A stretch of 64,000 nt of DNA, taken from contig CAJNDS010001369.1 of NCBI GenBank assembly GCA_905221605.1, forward strand, positions 186,001 through 250,000, in the 5' to 3' direction. The stretch's first letter is position 1; each line of letters opens with the position of its first letter. This document shows, in pieces, positions 9,458-18,853 of the stretch. The DNA is from Symbiodinium natans. Lineage: Eukaryota > Sar > Dinophyceae > Suessiales > Symbiodiniaceae. A program made the translations under genes and the position numbers. The notes below the pieces were generated by a model. That model saw only the letters and a program-made list of their open reading frames with translations. It was not told the DNA's origin and ran no database searches.

Positions 9458-11005
9458 TCAGACGAACGTTCGGACGGACGAAGAGGGGTCCACGCTACCG
9501 AGGTCCAGCAAAGTAGGCGAGAGCCCAAGCCGCGTCATGCCAAATGTAAACACTGCCAGGCCAAAGCAGGCGAAGGCTCTTAGAGACGTGATCAGGCCCA
9601 GCGTAAGAAGGTCCAGCACCAGCAGCAGCAGGCCGAGCTTGCACAAGCCATAGGCCAGTAAGGCCGCACCAGGGCAAACAATTGTTTGAATCGGCAGTGC
9701 GCTTCCGGAGTTCGTGTGGTCAAGTGCCAGAAACATGCTTCCCGAGCGAGCCAGCCCAGAAGCTGTCGGCAGCAAGCCAGTGTAGGCAGGAGTTTGGAGC
9801 AGCATTGGAAGTTCCGAGTGGACATAGTCCAGCACTGACAACGGAATTCCCAGCCAAGACATGCCAGACGCAAGCAGGCTAGGCCCAAGTCGGACAGGGG
9901 CCTGCACCAAAAGGGGACTTCCTGATGAAATGCGGTCCAGCACGAAGATGCTCAGGCCTAATTGCGACAAGCCAGAGGCCGAAAGAGGCAAGTCGGGTCT
10001 CACGAAGCCATGCGGAGGCATCGACACGCCGACGCTGAAATGATCCGGCACGAGCGGCAGACTGCCTGGCCAAGCGACCCCGTACACCGAGAGGGAGAAC
10101 TCCGGGCGCGCAGAGCTTTGCAGGAATGAGGCGGGTTCAGGGAGAATGTGATCTGGGGCTGGCAGTAACAAGCCAGGCCAGGACAGGCCAAACACGGGCA
10201 GAAGCAGCTCCGTGCACATGAAGCTCTTTGAAGAAGGTGCGCTGCCAAAAGTCGCAAAGTCCAATATGGACGGCAGGGACTCTGTAGTACTCATACCGTA
10301 GACGGAAATCATGAAGCCCAGCCGGCTGTAACCTCGCAGCAGCAAGGGACTATCAACTGACATGTAGTCCGAAATCAACAGCAGAAGGCCGACGCACATA
10401 AACCCATAAGTTGGAGGTGGTGAGCCGAAGCACGCGGGGTGTCGAAGCAGCAAACTGAAGTCCAAGTGCACGAAATCCAAGGCTGGCAAGAGAAGGCCCA
10501 TACAAACCATGCCGTAGACGGGCGCCACAAGGCCAGGGCATATAAGGGATCGAGGCAGCAAGGGCAAGCCAAGGTGGCACATGTCTGAGATCAGCGTCAA
10601 AAGCTCGGGCCTCGTCATGCCATATGCTGGTGGTGATGAGCCGGTTTGCGCAAGGCCTCTGAGAGGCAGGGACAAGTCCAGATGAATGAAGTCTGGGATC
10701 AAAAGCGACAGACCCGACCGGGCCAGTCCTACTGCTGGCAAAAGGGAGTCCAAGTGTGCGAAAGCCTTCAGCGAGATCGTGAATTCCAAATGGATGAAGT
10801 CGAGCGCGAAAAGCGAGGCATCAGGCCAGGCCATTCCAAAAACTGACAGCCCCGGGCCAGTGTGAAGCATCGATCTCAAGGATGCCGAAAGGCCCAAGTG
10901 CAAAAAATCCAAAGTTAACGTCGGTAGGCCTGAGCATGTCATGCCAAAGGCCAACAGTAAAGGGCCAAGCCTACAGAGGCCACGTAGGAGCAAGAAGCTA
11001 CCCAA
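9458..11005 (-). CDS. repeat protein ORF, 515 codons
   Basis: About 43 units run from below TGA 11042 to TGA 9458. The triplet order is regular and the Y/F-G start of each a unit recurs every 108 bp. There is no ATG at the 5' edge. The end residues before the stop are a c unit whose fifth codon has become TGA. Confidence 0.45.
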   Translation of the reverse strand: MGSFLLLRGLCRLGPLLLAFGMTCSGLPTLTLDFLHLGLSASLRSMLHTGPGLSVFGMAWPDASLFALDFIHLEFTISLKAFAHLDSLLPAVGLARSGLSLLIPDFIHLDLSLPLRGLAQTGSSPPAYGMTRPELLTLISDMCHLGLPLLPRSLICPGLVAPVYGMVCMGLLLPALDFVHLDFSLLLRHPACFGSPPPTYGFMCVGLLLLISDYMSVDSPLLLRGYSRLGFMISVYGMSTTESLPSILDFATFGSAPSSKSFMCTELLLPVFGLSWPGLLLPAPDHILPEPASFLQSSARPEFSLSVYGVAWPGSLPLVPDHFSVGVSMPPHGFVRPDLPLSASGLSQLGLSIFVLDRISSGSPLLVQAPVRLGPSLLASGMSWLGIPLSVLDYVHSELPMLLQTPAYTGLLPTASGLARSGSMFLALDHTNSGSALPIQTIVCPGAALLAYGLCKLGLLLLVLDLLTLGLITSLRAFACFGLAVFTFGMTRLGLSPTLLDLGSVDPSSSVRTFV

Positions 11006-11041
11006 GCGAATGGAATCAGGGGTCAGTAGAGGCAGGTCCGT

Positions 11042-11833
11042 TCAGGTCATGCCATAGACAAGCAGCGAGACCTCCACCTGGAAGTGGCTCCTTGTAGACA
11101 GAGGGCTGCCAAAACCGGCAAAGTCCGATGTGAACGAGAAAGCGTCTAAGCAGGCCATGCCGAATGCTGGCAGAGTGGAATCTGTATGTGCATGGTAATG
11201 CGGTGGCATGGAGAGTCCGAAATGCACACAGTCTAAGGCCAGCGGAGGAGAGCCAATGCAGGACATGCCGAAGGCTGGTATCATCAAGCCGGGACACAGG
11301 AAGCTGTGCGGCGGCAAGCTGCTTCCTGAGTGAACAAAATCCAGGACTAGTAAGGGCAGACCTAGCTGTGACAGGCCATAAGCCAGCAGGAGAGGCTCGA
11401 TCCTGACATGTGATCGCAGCGATGGAGGAGACCCCATGTTTGCGAAGTCCAAAGCCAACAGGAGCAGGTCAGGCCTGGTTAATCCATAGGCAAACAGTGC
11501 AAAGCCAATGCGAGCAAAAGTCCTTGAGGGCGGGCTCAGCCCAGTGCGCACAGAGTCCAATGCAAGCGACAAGGAGCCCAAGCACACCATACCATAGACC
11601 ACCATTGCAGGCCCTGATCGGCAGGGCGCCCTTGGTGGCAGCGGCAAGTCGACTGCTATAGGATCAGGTGCAGGCAGTGGCGGTCCTGAGGTGGACAGTC
11701 CCCAAACCGATGGAAGCAGATCCGATCGCGCAGGCGTCCGCATGAACGGCGAGGACCCAGTGATCACGTGGTCCGGCACCGACACGAAGAGCTCCAAGCG
11801 AGCTAAGCCATAGGCTGACAGCGCGCTGTCCAA
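11042..11833 (-). CDS. repeat protein ORF, 263 codons
   Basis: Exactly 22 units fit between TGA 11834 and TGA 11042 (792 bp = 22 x 36). The ORF starts immediately after the upstream stop and ends on the fifth codon of an a unit. Confidence 0.45.
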   Translation of the reverse strand: MDSALSAYGLARLELFVSVPDHVITGSSPFMRTPARSDLLPSVWGLSTSGPPLPAPDPIAVDLPLPPRAPCRSGPAMVVYGMVCLGSLSLALDSVRTGLSPPSRTFARIGFALFAYGLTRPDLLLLALDFANMGSPPSLRSHVRIEPLLLAYGLSQLGLPLLVLDFVHSGSSLPPHSFLCPGLMIPAFGMSCIGSPPLALDCVHFGLSMPPHYHAHTDSTLPAFGMACLDAFSFTSDFAGFGSPLSTRSHFQVEVSLLVYGMT

Positions 11834-12364
11834 TCATCCAAGGCCTCGTAAAAACGGCAAGAAGCCCAAGTGGACGAAATCCAAAATAAGCAAGAAAAGT
11901 CCCAGGCAGACCATGCCGTAGAGAAGAGGCAACGCTCCAGTTTGGGCAGAACTTTGCAGCAGCAGAAGGGACTCGATGTGGACAGGGTCCAAAACTGGAG
12001 GAAACGGGTCAAGGCATGCCATGCCAAATACAAAGGTGCAGCTGCCGAGGCGGGCAAAGCCGTGAGGCAATGTGGAAGCGCCTGTGTGTATGAAGTCGGG
12101 CACCAAAATAGGCAAGCCTAGTCTAGATAAGCCAAAGGCAGGCAAGGTTGGGCCGGTCTTCACGAAACCGTGTGAAGGCACGAACGGTGCCATATGGCCA
12201 AAATCCGGAACCAGCGACAGCAGGCCAGTTCTCGTCATGCCATAGACGAAAGGGGTCAGGCCGACTTGCATGTGGTTCTGCAGGGACGGGAAGAAATCTA
12301 GATGAAAAAGGTCCAAGGCCAACAGCAGCAGTCCAGGGCAGACCATACCAAAGGCTGACGGCAC
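11834..12364 (-). CDS. repeat protein ORF, 176 codons
   Basis: Fifteen units (540 bp) separate TAG 12374 from TGA 11834. The upstream stop is one of only three TAG codons among the 28 located array stops. Frame and phase are unchanged on both sides. Confidence 0.42.
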   Translation of the reverse strand: MPSAFGMVCPGLLLLALDLFHLDFFPSLQNHMQVGLTPFVYGMTRTGLLSLVPDFGHMAPFVPSHGFVKTGPTLPAFGLSRLGLPILVPDFIHTGASTLPHGFARLGSCTFVFGMACLDPFPPVLDPVHIESLLLLQSSAQTGALPLLYGMVCLGLFLLILDFVHLGFLPFLRGLG

Positions 12365-12373
12365 TGAACCCAG

Positions 12374-12883
12374 CTACGCATGGGTCTGTATCGAAGGGAA
12401 TAGCTCTACTGCAATAAAGTCAGGGACAGATGGCAACAAACCAGGGCAGGTCAGGCCATAGGCCAAGAGCGACAAGCCAGAGCAGACATGTGCTTGCGGC
12501 AGCACGAAGGAGTCAGAGTGCATGAGGTCAGGTGCCAACATCGACGGCCCCATGCAAGTCACCCCATATGCCGGCGAAGAGAAGCCCAGCCTGGCAAAGC
12601 TTCGTGTTGGCATCATAGGGCCGGAGCTGCCAGAATCAGGCATGAACAAGCTCAAGCCAAGGCGTACGCAGCCATACAAGGGCATGGAAGATCCCAGCCT
12701 TGCAGGGGTTTGTAGAAAGGGCGAGGATTCCGAGTGGAGGAAATCCAGCACAGACATGGAAAGGCCCGGGCAAACCAGCCCGTACACAGATGGACTAGAG
12801 CCTGCCCGGGCAAGGCCTTGCGCAGACAAGCCTGAACCTAGGTGAACGAAGTCCGAGGGCAGCATGGGGAGACCCGAACACAC
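12374..12883 (-). CDS. repeat protein ORF, 169 codons
   Basis: Another block of exactly fifteen units between TGA 12914 and TAG 12374. It has the same length as the preceding block, so two stop-to-stop intervals of 540 bp lie side by side. The sequences of the two blocks are not obviously a recent duplication. Confidence 0.42.
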   Translation of the reverse strand: MCSGLPMLPSDFVHLGSGLSAQGLARAGSSPSVYGLVCPGLSMSVLDFLHSESSPFLQTPARLGSSMPLYGCVRLGLSLFMPDSGSSGPMMPTRSFARLGFSSPAYGVTCMGPSMLAPDLMHSDSFVLPQAHVCSGLSLLAYGLTCPGLLPSVPDFIAVELFPSIQTHA

Positions 12884-12913
12884 GATGCCATAGACGGGCG
12901 GAGCAAGTCCAGC

Positions 12914-15900
12914 TCAAGCATGCATACGCAGAAGCAGCAAGGATCCCACTGTGATGTAGTCAGGAACTGACAGTATTGGGCTCAGCCTCTGCATGCCATA
13001 TGCTGATGAAGACAAGTCGGTTTGAACAAGACTTCTCAAAAGCAAGGAGAAGTCTGAGTGCAGAAAATCTGAAGTGGACATGGACAAGTCCAGCCGGTTG
13101 AAACCGTAGACAAGCGTTGACGACTCAAGACGGCAATGGCCTCGTGAGGGGAGCGACAGCTCCATAAATACGGAGTCCAAAGCAGGCATCGGAAATTCAA
13201 GGCGAGCCATGCCATATGGAAGAGGCAGGAAGTCCATGCGAGCAGAGCTTTGTGGGGAGGGCGAAGGACCAAGCTGAACAGAATCCAACACTGGCAAAAA
13301 CGACCCAAGGGCAGACATGCCAAAGGCTGGAAGCGGAGGCTCAAGCTGAATATGGCCGCGCGTTGGCAACGTGAAGTCTGGGTGTGTGAGATCAAGGGCC
13401 AGCGGAAAGAAGTCCAAGCAGGTGAGGCCATAAACCGGTAATCCGGGCTCAAGGCACATAAGGCTTTGCAAGGACGTGATGCTGCCAAGCTGGATGGGGT
13501 CCAGGATTGCCAGTAGGAAGTCCATGCGCGTCACGCCGAAGATCGGAGGAACGAAGCCCGAATGCACAAAGGATCTCAGCAAAGTCGTGCTACCAATGCT
13601 TGCGCAGTCGAGCAGGAGCAGGATGGATCCGAGCCTCATCACTCCGTAAACCAGCAGAGTGGATTCTGTCTGGGCGTGGGATCGGAGCGACGTTGTTGAT
13701 CCAAAGTGGGAAGGATCCGGGACCAACAGAGAGAAGCCAGGGCATGTCATGCCATAAGCAAAAGCAAGCGATCCTGGGCAGGAATAGGCTCTGATTGGCA
13801 GCACCGGACCCAGGTGCATGAAGTCCAGAGCAAGCAGCAACGACTCGAGTCGTAGCAGTCCGTAAGCAGATAAGGTCAGGCCAGATTGCATAGGGCCCTT
13901 CGAAAGCAGAGGGGAACCCATACCCACAAAGTCCAAAGCTGAAAGCGGTGAGCCCGACTTTGTCATCCCGGACGCAGGCGTGATGGAGCCGAGTCGGAGG
14001 AAGCTGCGCGATGGAGCTGCCAGGCCCACGCTGACGAGATCCAGAACTGGCAAGAGAGGCCCCAGCTTGGCAATGCCGTAGAGGAACAGCAGAAAATCGG
14101 GTCGAATAGGTGACTGCAAAGACAGCGGTGAGCCCGGCGTGATGATGTCCAGGGTCGGGGGAGGCGGCCCTGGCCGTGTCATGCCGGAGGTTGGCAAAGG
14201 AAGTCCGGATCTTACGGAGCCGTGCAATGGCAGAGTCAGCCCTGCGGTGACATAGTCCGGCACAAGCAGAAAGGAGCCAAGCTTGCTCACACCCCACGCG
14301 GACAAAGCAGAGCCGAGACAAACAAGAGATTGCAGCGACATTGGCAAGCCCAGGAGCACACAATCCAGTATGAGAGTCGTAAAGCCTGGTCTTGTCATTC
14401 CATAGATAGAAGGCAGCAAGTCCAGGCAGATGTAGCTATGGAGCAACAGCAAGAATCCCAAATGCGCGAAGTCCGGTGCTGACGGCGATGGCCCCGGACA
14501 GTTTAGCCCATAGGCTGAAGCAGAGAAGCCCATCCTCATAAAGCCTTGAGGAGATGTGGTCAAGCCCGGGTGTAGGAAGTCGAGTGCAGGCAAGAACTTC
14601 TCAAGCCGAGTCTTCGAGAAAGCCAGCAGAAAGGACCCTAGGCGCGCAAGACTCAGGGTTGGCAGAGCTGGGCCGATGTTCACGAAATCTGACACCGGCA
14701 ACATGAGCCCTAGGCACACAAGCCCGTAGGCTGGCAAGAAGAAGCCCAAGCACATGTGGTTCTGCAGCAGCATCATGAGGCCCATCAGCACGTAGTCAAG
14801 TGCGAGGAGGCTTGGCTCCAGACATGTTATTCCGTACACTGGAGGAGGGGATCCTGACCACACAGAGCTGCTTGGAGGGGACGCGGGCCCTGAGTCCATG
14901 AGATCCAGAACAGACAGGCTGGGGTCGGGGCAGACAAGGCCGTAGACAGGCAGTGCAGGGCCTGGGCATGAGGAGGTCTTCAGCAGCAGCAACAGGCCCA
15001 AATGGACGAAGTCGGCCACGGGCATCGAAACCTCCAGGCAGACCATGCCATAGACAAGAGTGGGGAGGCCCAAACGAACAAAGGATCGCAGGGGCAATGT
15101 GAAGCCTGAAGACAAAGAATCAAGCAAGGAAAGCGTGGAGTCAGGCCGTGTCAGGCCGTAGACGAATGGTGACGATCCAAGGCAGATGGCACTGTGCGGG
15201 GGGGGCGGTGATCCCAGCTGCATGAAGTCCAGAGTTGGCAGCAAGAACTCCGATCGTGACATTCCGTAGGCTAATGAAGTCAGCCCTGCCCTAGCAAGGC
15301 CTCGCGGAAGCAGCGTTAGGCCTGGGTGGATGGAGTCGAGCGCTGGCATCATGGGGTCCAAGCAGGCGATTCCAAAGGCGGACATGGCAGGACCTGGCCG
15401 AAGGGATCCTTGCAAAAGCAGAACTGGTCCGGAATTCAAGAGATCTGAAGCCAGCAAGGAAAAGCCAGGCTGGCAAACTCCGTACACTGGAAGAAGGAAA
15501 CCAGACTGAGCAAGACCTCTCGGCAAAGAGCTTGAGTCCGTATGAACAAAGTCCAAAGCCAATGAACCCCAGTCCGAACGGCCCATGCCATAGACGAAAA
15601 GAAGCAAGTCAAGGCGGAGAAGGCTCCTTGTCGGCATCAAAGGGCCCAGATTTGCAGAGTCCAGCACAGACATGCTGGGTTCCGGCCTCGCAGTTCCGTA
15701 TAAGGATGTGGTGGGACCCGAGCACGCGTGCGCTCTTAGCAGCATGGAAGGTTCTGGGTGCAAGGAGTCCAGGACAAATGGCAGGAATTCGAGCCTAGAA
15801 AGGCCGTAGGTCGACAAGGCAGATTCTGAGTAGATGGAGGAACGCAGCAGCAAGAGGGCCTCTAAGTTCACGTGATCGAGGGCTAAGGGTGCCAAGCCGG

Positions 15901-16774
15901 GATTCACAAGACCATACGCGAAAAGGCTGAAGCCTGAACGAGCAAAGGACCGGAGGGGGAACGAGCTCGCCCCGATGAAACAGTCCTTCGCAGAGGGGTT
16001 TGGGCCCAGGCGGCTGATACCCCACGCGGATGGCAAAGGCTCTGAGCAGATGTAGCTTTGCAGTAACAGGAAAGCTTCGAGGCTGAGGTGGTCCAGCGCT
16101 GGCAAGAAGCTGTCCAAGCCAACCATGCCATAGGCCGGCAAGGGCAAGTCCATGTGCGCAAAGCCTCTCGGTGGCAGGGGGCTTCCGAGATGGACAAAGT
16201 CGGGGGGCAACGACGGAAAGTCCAGCTGCACAAGGCTGTAGACGGACATGCTGGAGCCCGGCTGCAGGAAGGCTCGCAATGGCAAGGAGGAGCCCGGACC
16301 CACAAAGTCAAGTGTCGATGGACTCAAGTCTGAACACGTTAGCCCGTACGCTGGCAAAGGCAAATCCAAGCACGCATGGCTACGAGGAGGCAACAAGAGG
16401 CCTGTAAGAGTGTGATCCGGGAGAAGCGATATGAAGCCTGGTCTTATCAGGCCATACAGTAAGGCCAAAGGGTCCATGCATGCGAAGCTTTGCAAGGATG
16501 ACAGGAGGTCGGGCTGCACTATGTCCAGGATCGGCAACGGAGATTCTGAGCAGGTTATACCAAAGGCCAGTGGAGGAAGGCCTGTGCAGCAGTGACCTTG
16601 CAGCGGCACGAGGCTTTCCATGTGCACAGGGTCCAGTGCCAGAAGCGGCGCATCCGGACGGCTCATGCCGTAAGCCGGCATCACGGATCCCAGGCGAATG
16701 AAGGACTGCAACGGCAGGGAAAGGTCCGGGCTCACGTAGTCAGGCGCTGACAGCAGCAAGCCCAATATCATCAA
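12914..16774 (-). CDS. longest repeat protein ORF, about 1,286 codons
   Basis: This is the longest open frame in the window: 107 consecutive units with no stop and no loss of the 36-bp phase, ending at TGA 12914. The second residue is a true ATG (16769-16771), but an in-frame TGA lies upstream at 16874. There are three fifth-codon positions per 108 bp and other stop-prone codons (Tyr, Gln, Trp, Cys). A stretch this long without a stop is therefore the best single argument that the minus-strand frame is or recently was translated. The product would be about 140 kDa, hydrophobic, Leu/Pro/Ser/Gly rich, with no recognised domain. Cellular role unknown. Confidence 0.55.
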   Translation of the reverse strand: MMILGLLLSAPDYVSPDLSLPLQSFIRLGSVMPAYGMSRPDAPLLALDPVHMESLVPLQGHCCTGLPPLAFGITCSESPLPILDIVQPDLLSSLQSFACMDPLALLYGLIRPGFISLLPDHTLTGLLLPPRSHACLDLPLPAYGLTCSDLSPSTLDFVGPGSSLPLRAFLQPGSSMSVYSLVQLDFPSLPPDFVHLGSPLPPRGFAHMDLPLPAYGMVGLDSFLPALDHLSLEAFLLLQSYICSEPLPSAWGISRLGPNPSAKDCFIGASSFPLRSFARSGFSLFAYGLVNPGLAPLALDHVNLEALLLLRSSIYSESALSTYGLSRLEFLPFVLDSLHPEPSMLLRAHACSGPTTSLYGTARPEPSMSVLDSANLGPLMPTRSLLRLDLLLFVYGMGRSDWGSLALDFVHTDSSSLPRGLAQSGFLLPVYGVCQPGFSLLASDLLNSGPVLLLQGSLRPGPAMSAFGIACLDPMMPALDSIHPGLTLLPRGLARAGLTSLAYGMSRSEFLLPTLDFMQLGSPPPPHSAICLGSSPFVYGLTRPDSTLSLLDSLSSGFTLPLRSFVRLGLPTLVYGMVCLEVSMPVADFVHLGLLLLLKTSSCPGPALPVYGLVCPDPSLSVLDLMDSGPASPPSSSVWSGSPPPVYGITCLEPSLLALDYVLMGLMMLLQNHMCLGFFLPAYGLVCLGLMLPVSDFVNIGPALPTLSLARLGSFLLAFSKTRLEKFLPALDFLHPGLTTSPQGFMRMGFSASAYGLNCPGPSPSAPDFAHLGFLLLLHSYICLDLLPSIYGMTRPGFTTLILDCVLLGLPMSLQSLVCLGSALSAWGVSKLGSFLLVPDYVTAGLTLPLHGSVRSGLPLPTSGMTRPGPPPPTLDIITPGSPLSLQSPIRPDFLLFLYGIAKLGPLLPVLDLVSVGLAAPSRSFLRLGSITPASGMTKSGSPLSALDFVGMGSPLLSKGPMQSGLTLSAYGLLRLESLLLALDFMHLGPVLPIRAYSCPGSLAFAYGMTCPGFSLLVPDPSHFGSTTSLRSHAQTESTLLVYGVMRLGSILLLLDCASIGSTTLLRSFVHSGFVPPIFGVTRMDFLLAILDPIQLGSITSLQSLMCLEPGLPVYGLTCLDFFPLALDLTHPDFTLPTRGHIQLEPPLPAFGMSALGSFLPVLDSVQLGPSPSPQSSARMDFLPLPYGMARLEFPMPALDSVFMELSLPSRGHCRLESSTLVYGFNRLDLSMSTSDFLHSDFSLLLRSLVQTDLSSSAYGMQRLSPILSVPDYITVGSLLLLRMHA

Positions 16775-17125
16775 GCCATAGGCTAACAGAACAGGACCTG
16801 ACCGTCCGTAGCTCTGAAGCGGAACTGAGCTGTCAAAGTGGCAAGGGTCTGGGACAGACAGCAGGAGCCCTGATCATGTCAGACCATAGGTAGGGGACGG
16901 TGAGCCCGTCTTGGCAGGGCCGTGCAGAGACAGGGAAAAGTCAATCTGCACAAGGTCAAGAGCGGACATGTTGGGGTCGAAGCTGCTCGTCCTCAAGAGA
17001 AGCAGCGAGCTCTCCAGTCAGGCGAGGGACTGCGATGACAGCAAGACTTCGATGCATGCAAGGTCAGGAGCCGGAAGGAATAAGTCTAGCTTTGCAATTC
17101 CATAGACGAACATCAGCGAGCCCAA
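16775..17125 (-). pseudogene. repeat frame with two TGA codons
   Basis: Repeat units continue in phase, but TGA codons at 16874 and 17018 break the frame, with a further TGA at 17126. All three obey the 26-modulo-36 rule. Confidence 0.55.
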
Positions 17126-17962
17126 TCACATGAAACCACGCAGCAGCAAACAGCTGCCCGGATGTGTGGAATCCAGAACGGACGTCAGAACATCAGGGCA
17201 TGTGACTCCGTAGGTTGAAGTCAATGGTCCAAGCCGGCAAGGGCTCTGAACAAGGAGCGCCGATCCCGTGATCACATGATCTGGAACGGGCAGGCTGAGG
17301 CCGAGTCTGGAGACACTGAAAATGGACAGTAGAAGGCCAGAGTGGAAGTGGCTCTGCATGGACAACGGGCTGCCCACATTCACGGGATCCGAAACTGAGG
17401 GAGGCAAGTCCGGGCAAGCAATGCCGTAGGCCGATGTAATAGGGTCTGACCGCACAAGGCCCTGCAATGGCAGGGAGCTGCCAGCCTTGATGAGGTCGAG
17501 GATCAAAAGGAAAGCGCCCAATCTGGCACAGCCAGAAGTAGGCGTGGTGAAACCGCAACGCGCAAGGGCTTGCATAAGCAGGAGCAGACCCGAGTGCACA
17601 TAGTCCGAGGCTGGCAGAAAGCTATCGAGGCAGAGCATGCCGTAGGCAGAGAGGGGGAAGCCTGTTTGGGCGGGTCCTTGCGACAAAAGCGGCAATTCGG
17701 TCATGGCAGAGTCGGGGATTAGCAGTGGTGGCCCTGACCTTGCCGCACCGTACGCGGACAGCAAAAAACCCAGGCACACGAGGCTACGAGGCGGGAACGG
17801 AAGGCCAATGCCCACGAAGTCCAACACTGGCAGTGGAAAGCCTGGCGTAGAAAAGCCATACGCTGAGAGGGACAGATCTGCGCACATCAAGCTTTGCGAA
17901 AACAGCAAAGGCTCTGGATGCAAGAAGTCAGGGGCGGGAAGCGTCAAGCCGGGGCGAGTCAT
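17126..17962 (-). CDS. repeat protein ORF, 278 codons
   Basis: Twenty-three units run between TGA 17990 and TGA 17126. A near-perfect triplet series is visible and the last c unit ends with the stop in place of its fifth residue. The start is uncertain. Confidence 0.43.
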   Translation of the reverse strand: MTRPGLTLPAPDFLHPEPLLFSQSLMCADLSLSAYGFSTPGFPLPVLDFVGIGLPFPPRSLVCLGFLLSAYGAARSGPPLLIPDSAMTELPLLSQGPAQTGFPLSAYGMLCLDSFLPASDYVHSGLLLLMQALARCGFTTPTSGCARLGAFLLILDLIKAGSSLPLQGLVRSDPITSAYGIACPDLPPSVSDPVNVGSPLSMQSHFHSGLLLSIFSVSRLGLSLPVPDHVITGSALLVQSPCRLGPLTSTYGVTCPDVLTSVLDSTHPGSCLLLRGFM

Positions 17963-17989
17963 GCCCCAGGCAAGTAGAGAAAAGTCCAG

Positions 17990-18853
17990 TCAAACAGGGC
18001 TTTGCATCAGCAAGGTCGAGTCCGGATGGATGAGATCCAACACCGGCGGCGGCGGTCCAAGACGAAACATGCTGTAGGCAAGCATCGAGAACCCCAGGCG
18101 GAGGGATGATTGCAAGGGCAAGGGCGTTCCCGAGCTCACAAAGTCCGACACCGGCACGAATGACTCCAGGGTCGACATGCCGTACGGGGGCAGCAAAAAG
18201 CCAGCTCTGATGAGACCATGTGGTAGCAGCACCGGGCCCATGTGGATAAAGTCCAAAATGGACAGAAGAGGACCCAGGCGCGTCATGCCAGAGGCAGGCA
18301 TAGTAGGATCTGCTCAACACATGCTCCTGAGAAACAGAATCAGACCTGAGCTTATGAAATCAGCAACCGGTGAGCTGACTTCCAGCTGAGACAGCCCAGA
18401 CATGGGAGCTGATAGCTCGAGTCAAGTGAAGCTTTGGAGAAGCGGCGTGCTGCCAAGATGCAAAGAGTCCGAGGTCGAAGGCAAAAACCCTGAACATGTC
18501 ACCCCAGAGACCAGCAGAGACGTGTCTACCCAAATGGGGCTATGCAGTGGCAGAACTGGGCCGGGGCGAATGGAGTCCGGTGCTGATAGGGACGGTTCTA
18601 GCGTGGTCACCCCGTAGACGAACAACAGAAAGCCAGGCTAAATGAGCGACCGTGGTGGCAAGGACAGGCCAATGTGAATCAGGTCCAACGAAGGAAGTGA
18701 GCTTCCGAGTCACGTCATGCCAAAAACCAGGAGTGAGCTGCCAAGGTGGCCGGAAGCACGTAAGGACGAGGACAAGTCCGTGTGGATCGAGTCCAGCAAG
18801 AGCAGCAAGGAGTCGGGCCGACACATTCCATACGCAGATGTTAAGGACTCCGT
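17990..18853 (-). pseudogene. repeat frame with frequent stops
   Basis: Exactly 864 bp (24 units) contain TGA or TAG at 17990, 18314, 18422, 18638 (TAG) and 18710, next to TGA 18854. Open pieces are 103 codons or shorter. Phase is retained through all of them. Confidence 0.57.
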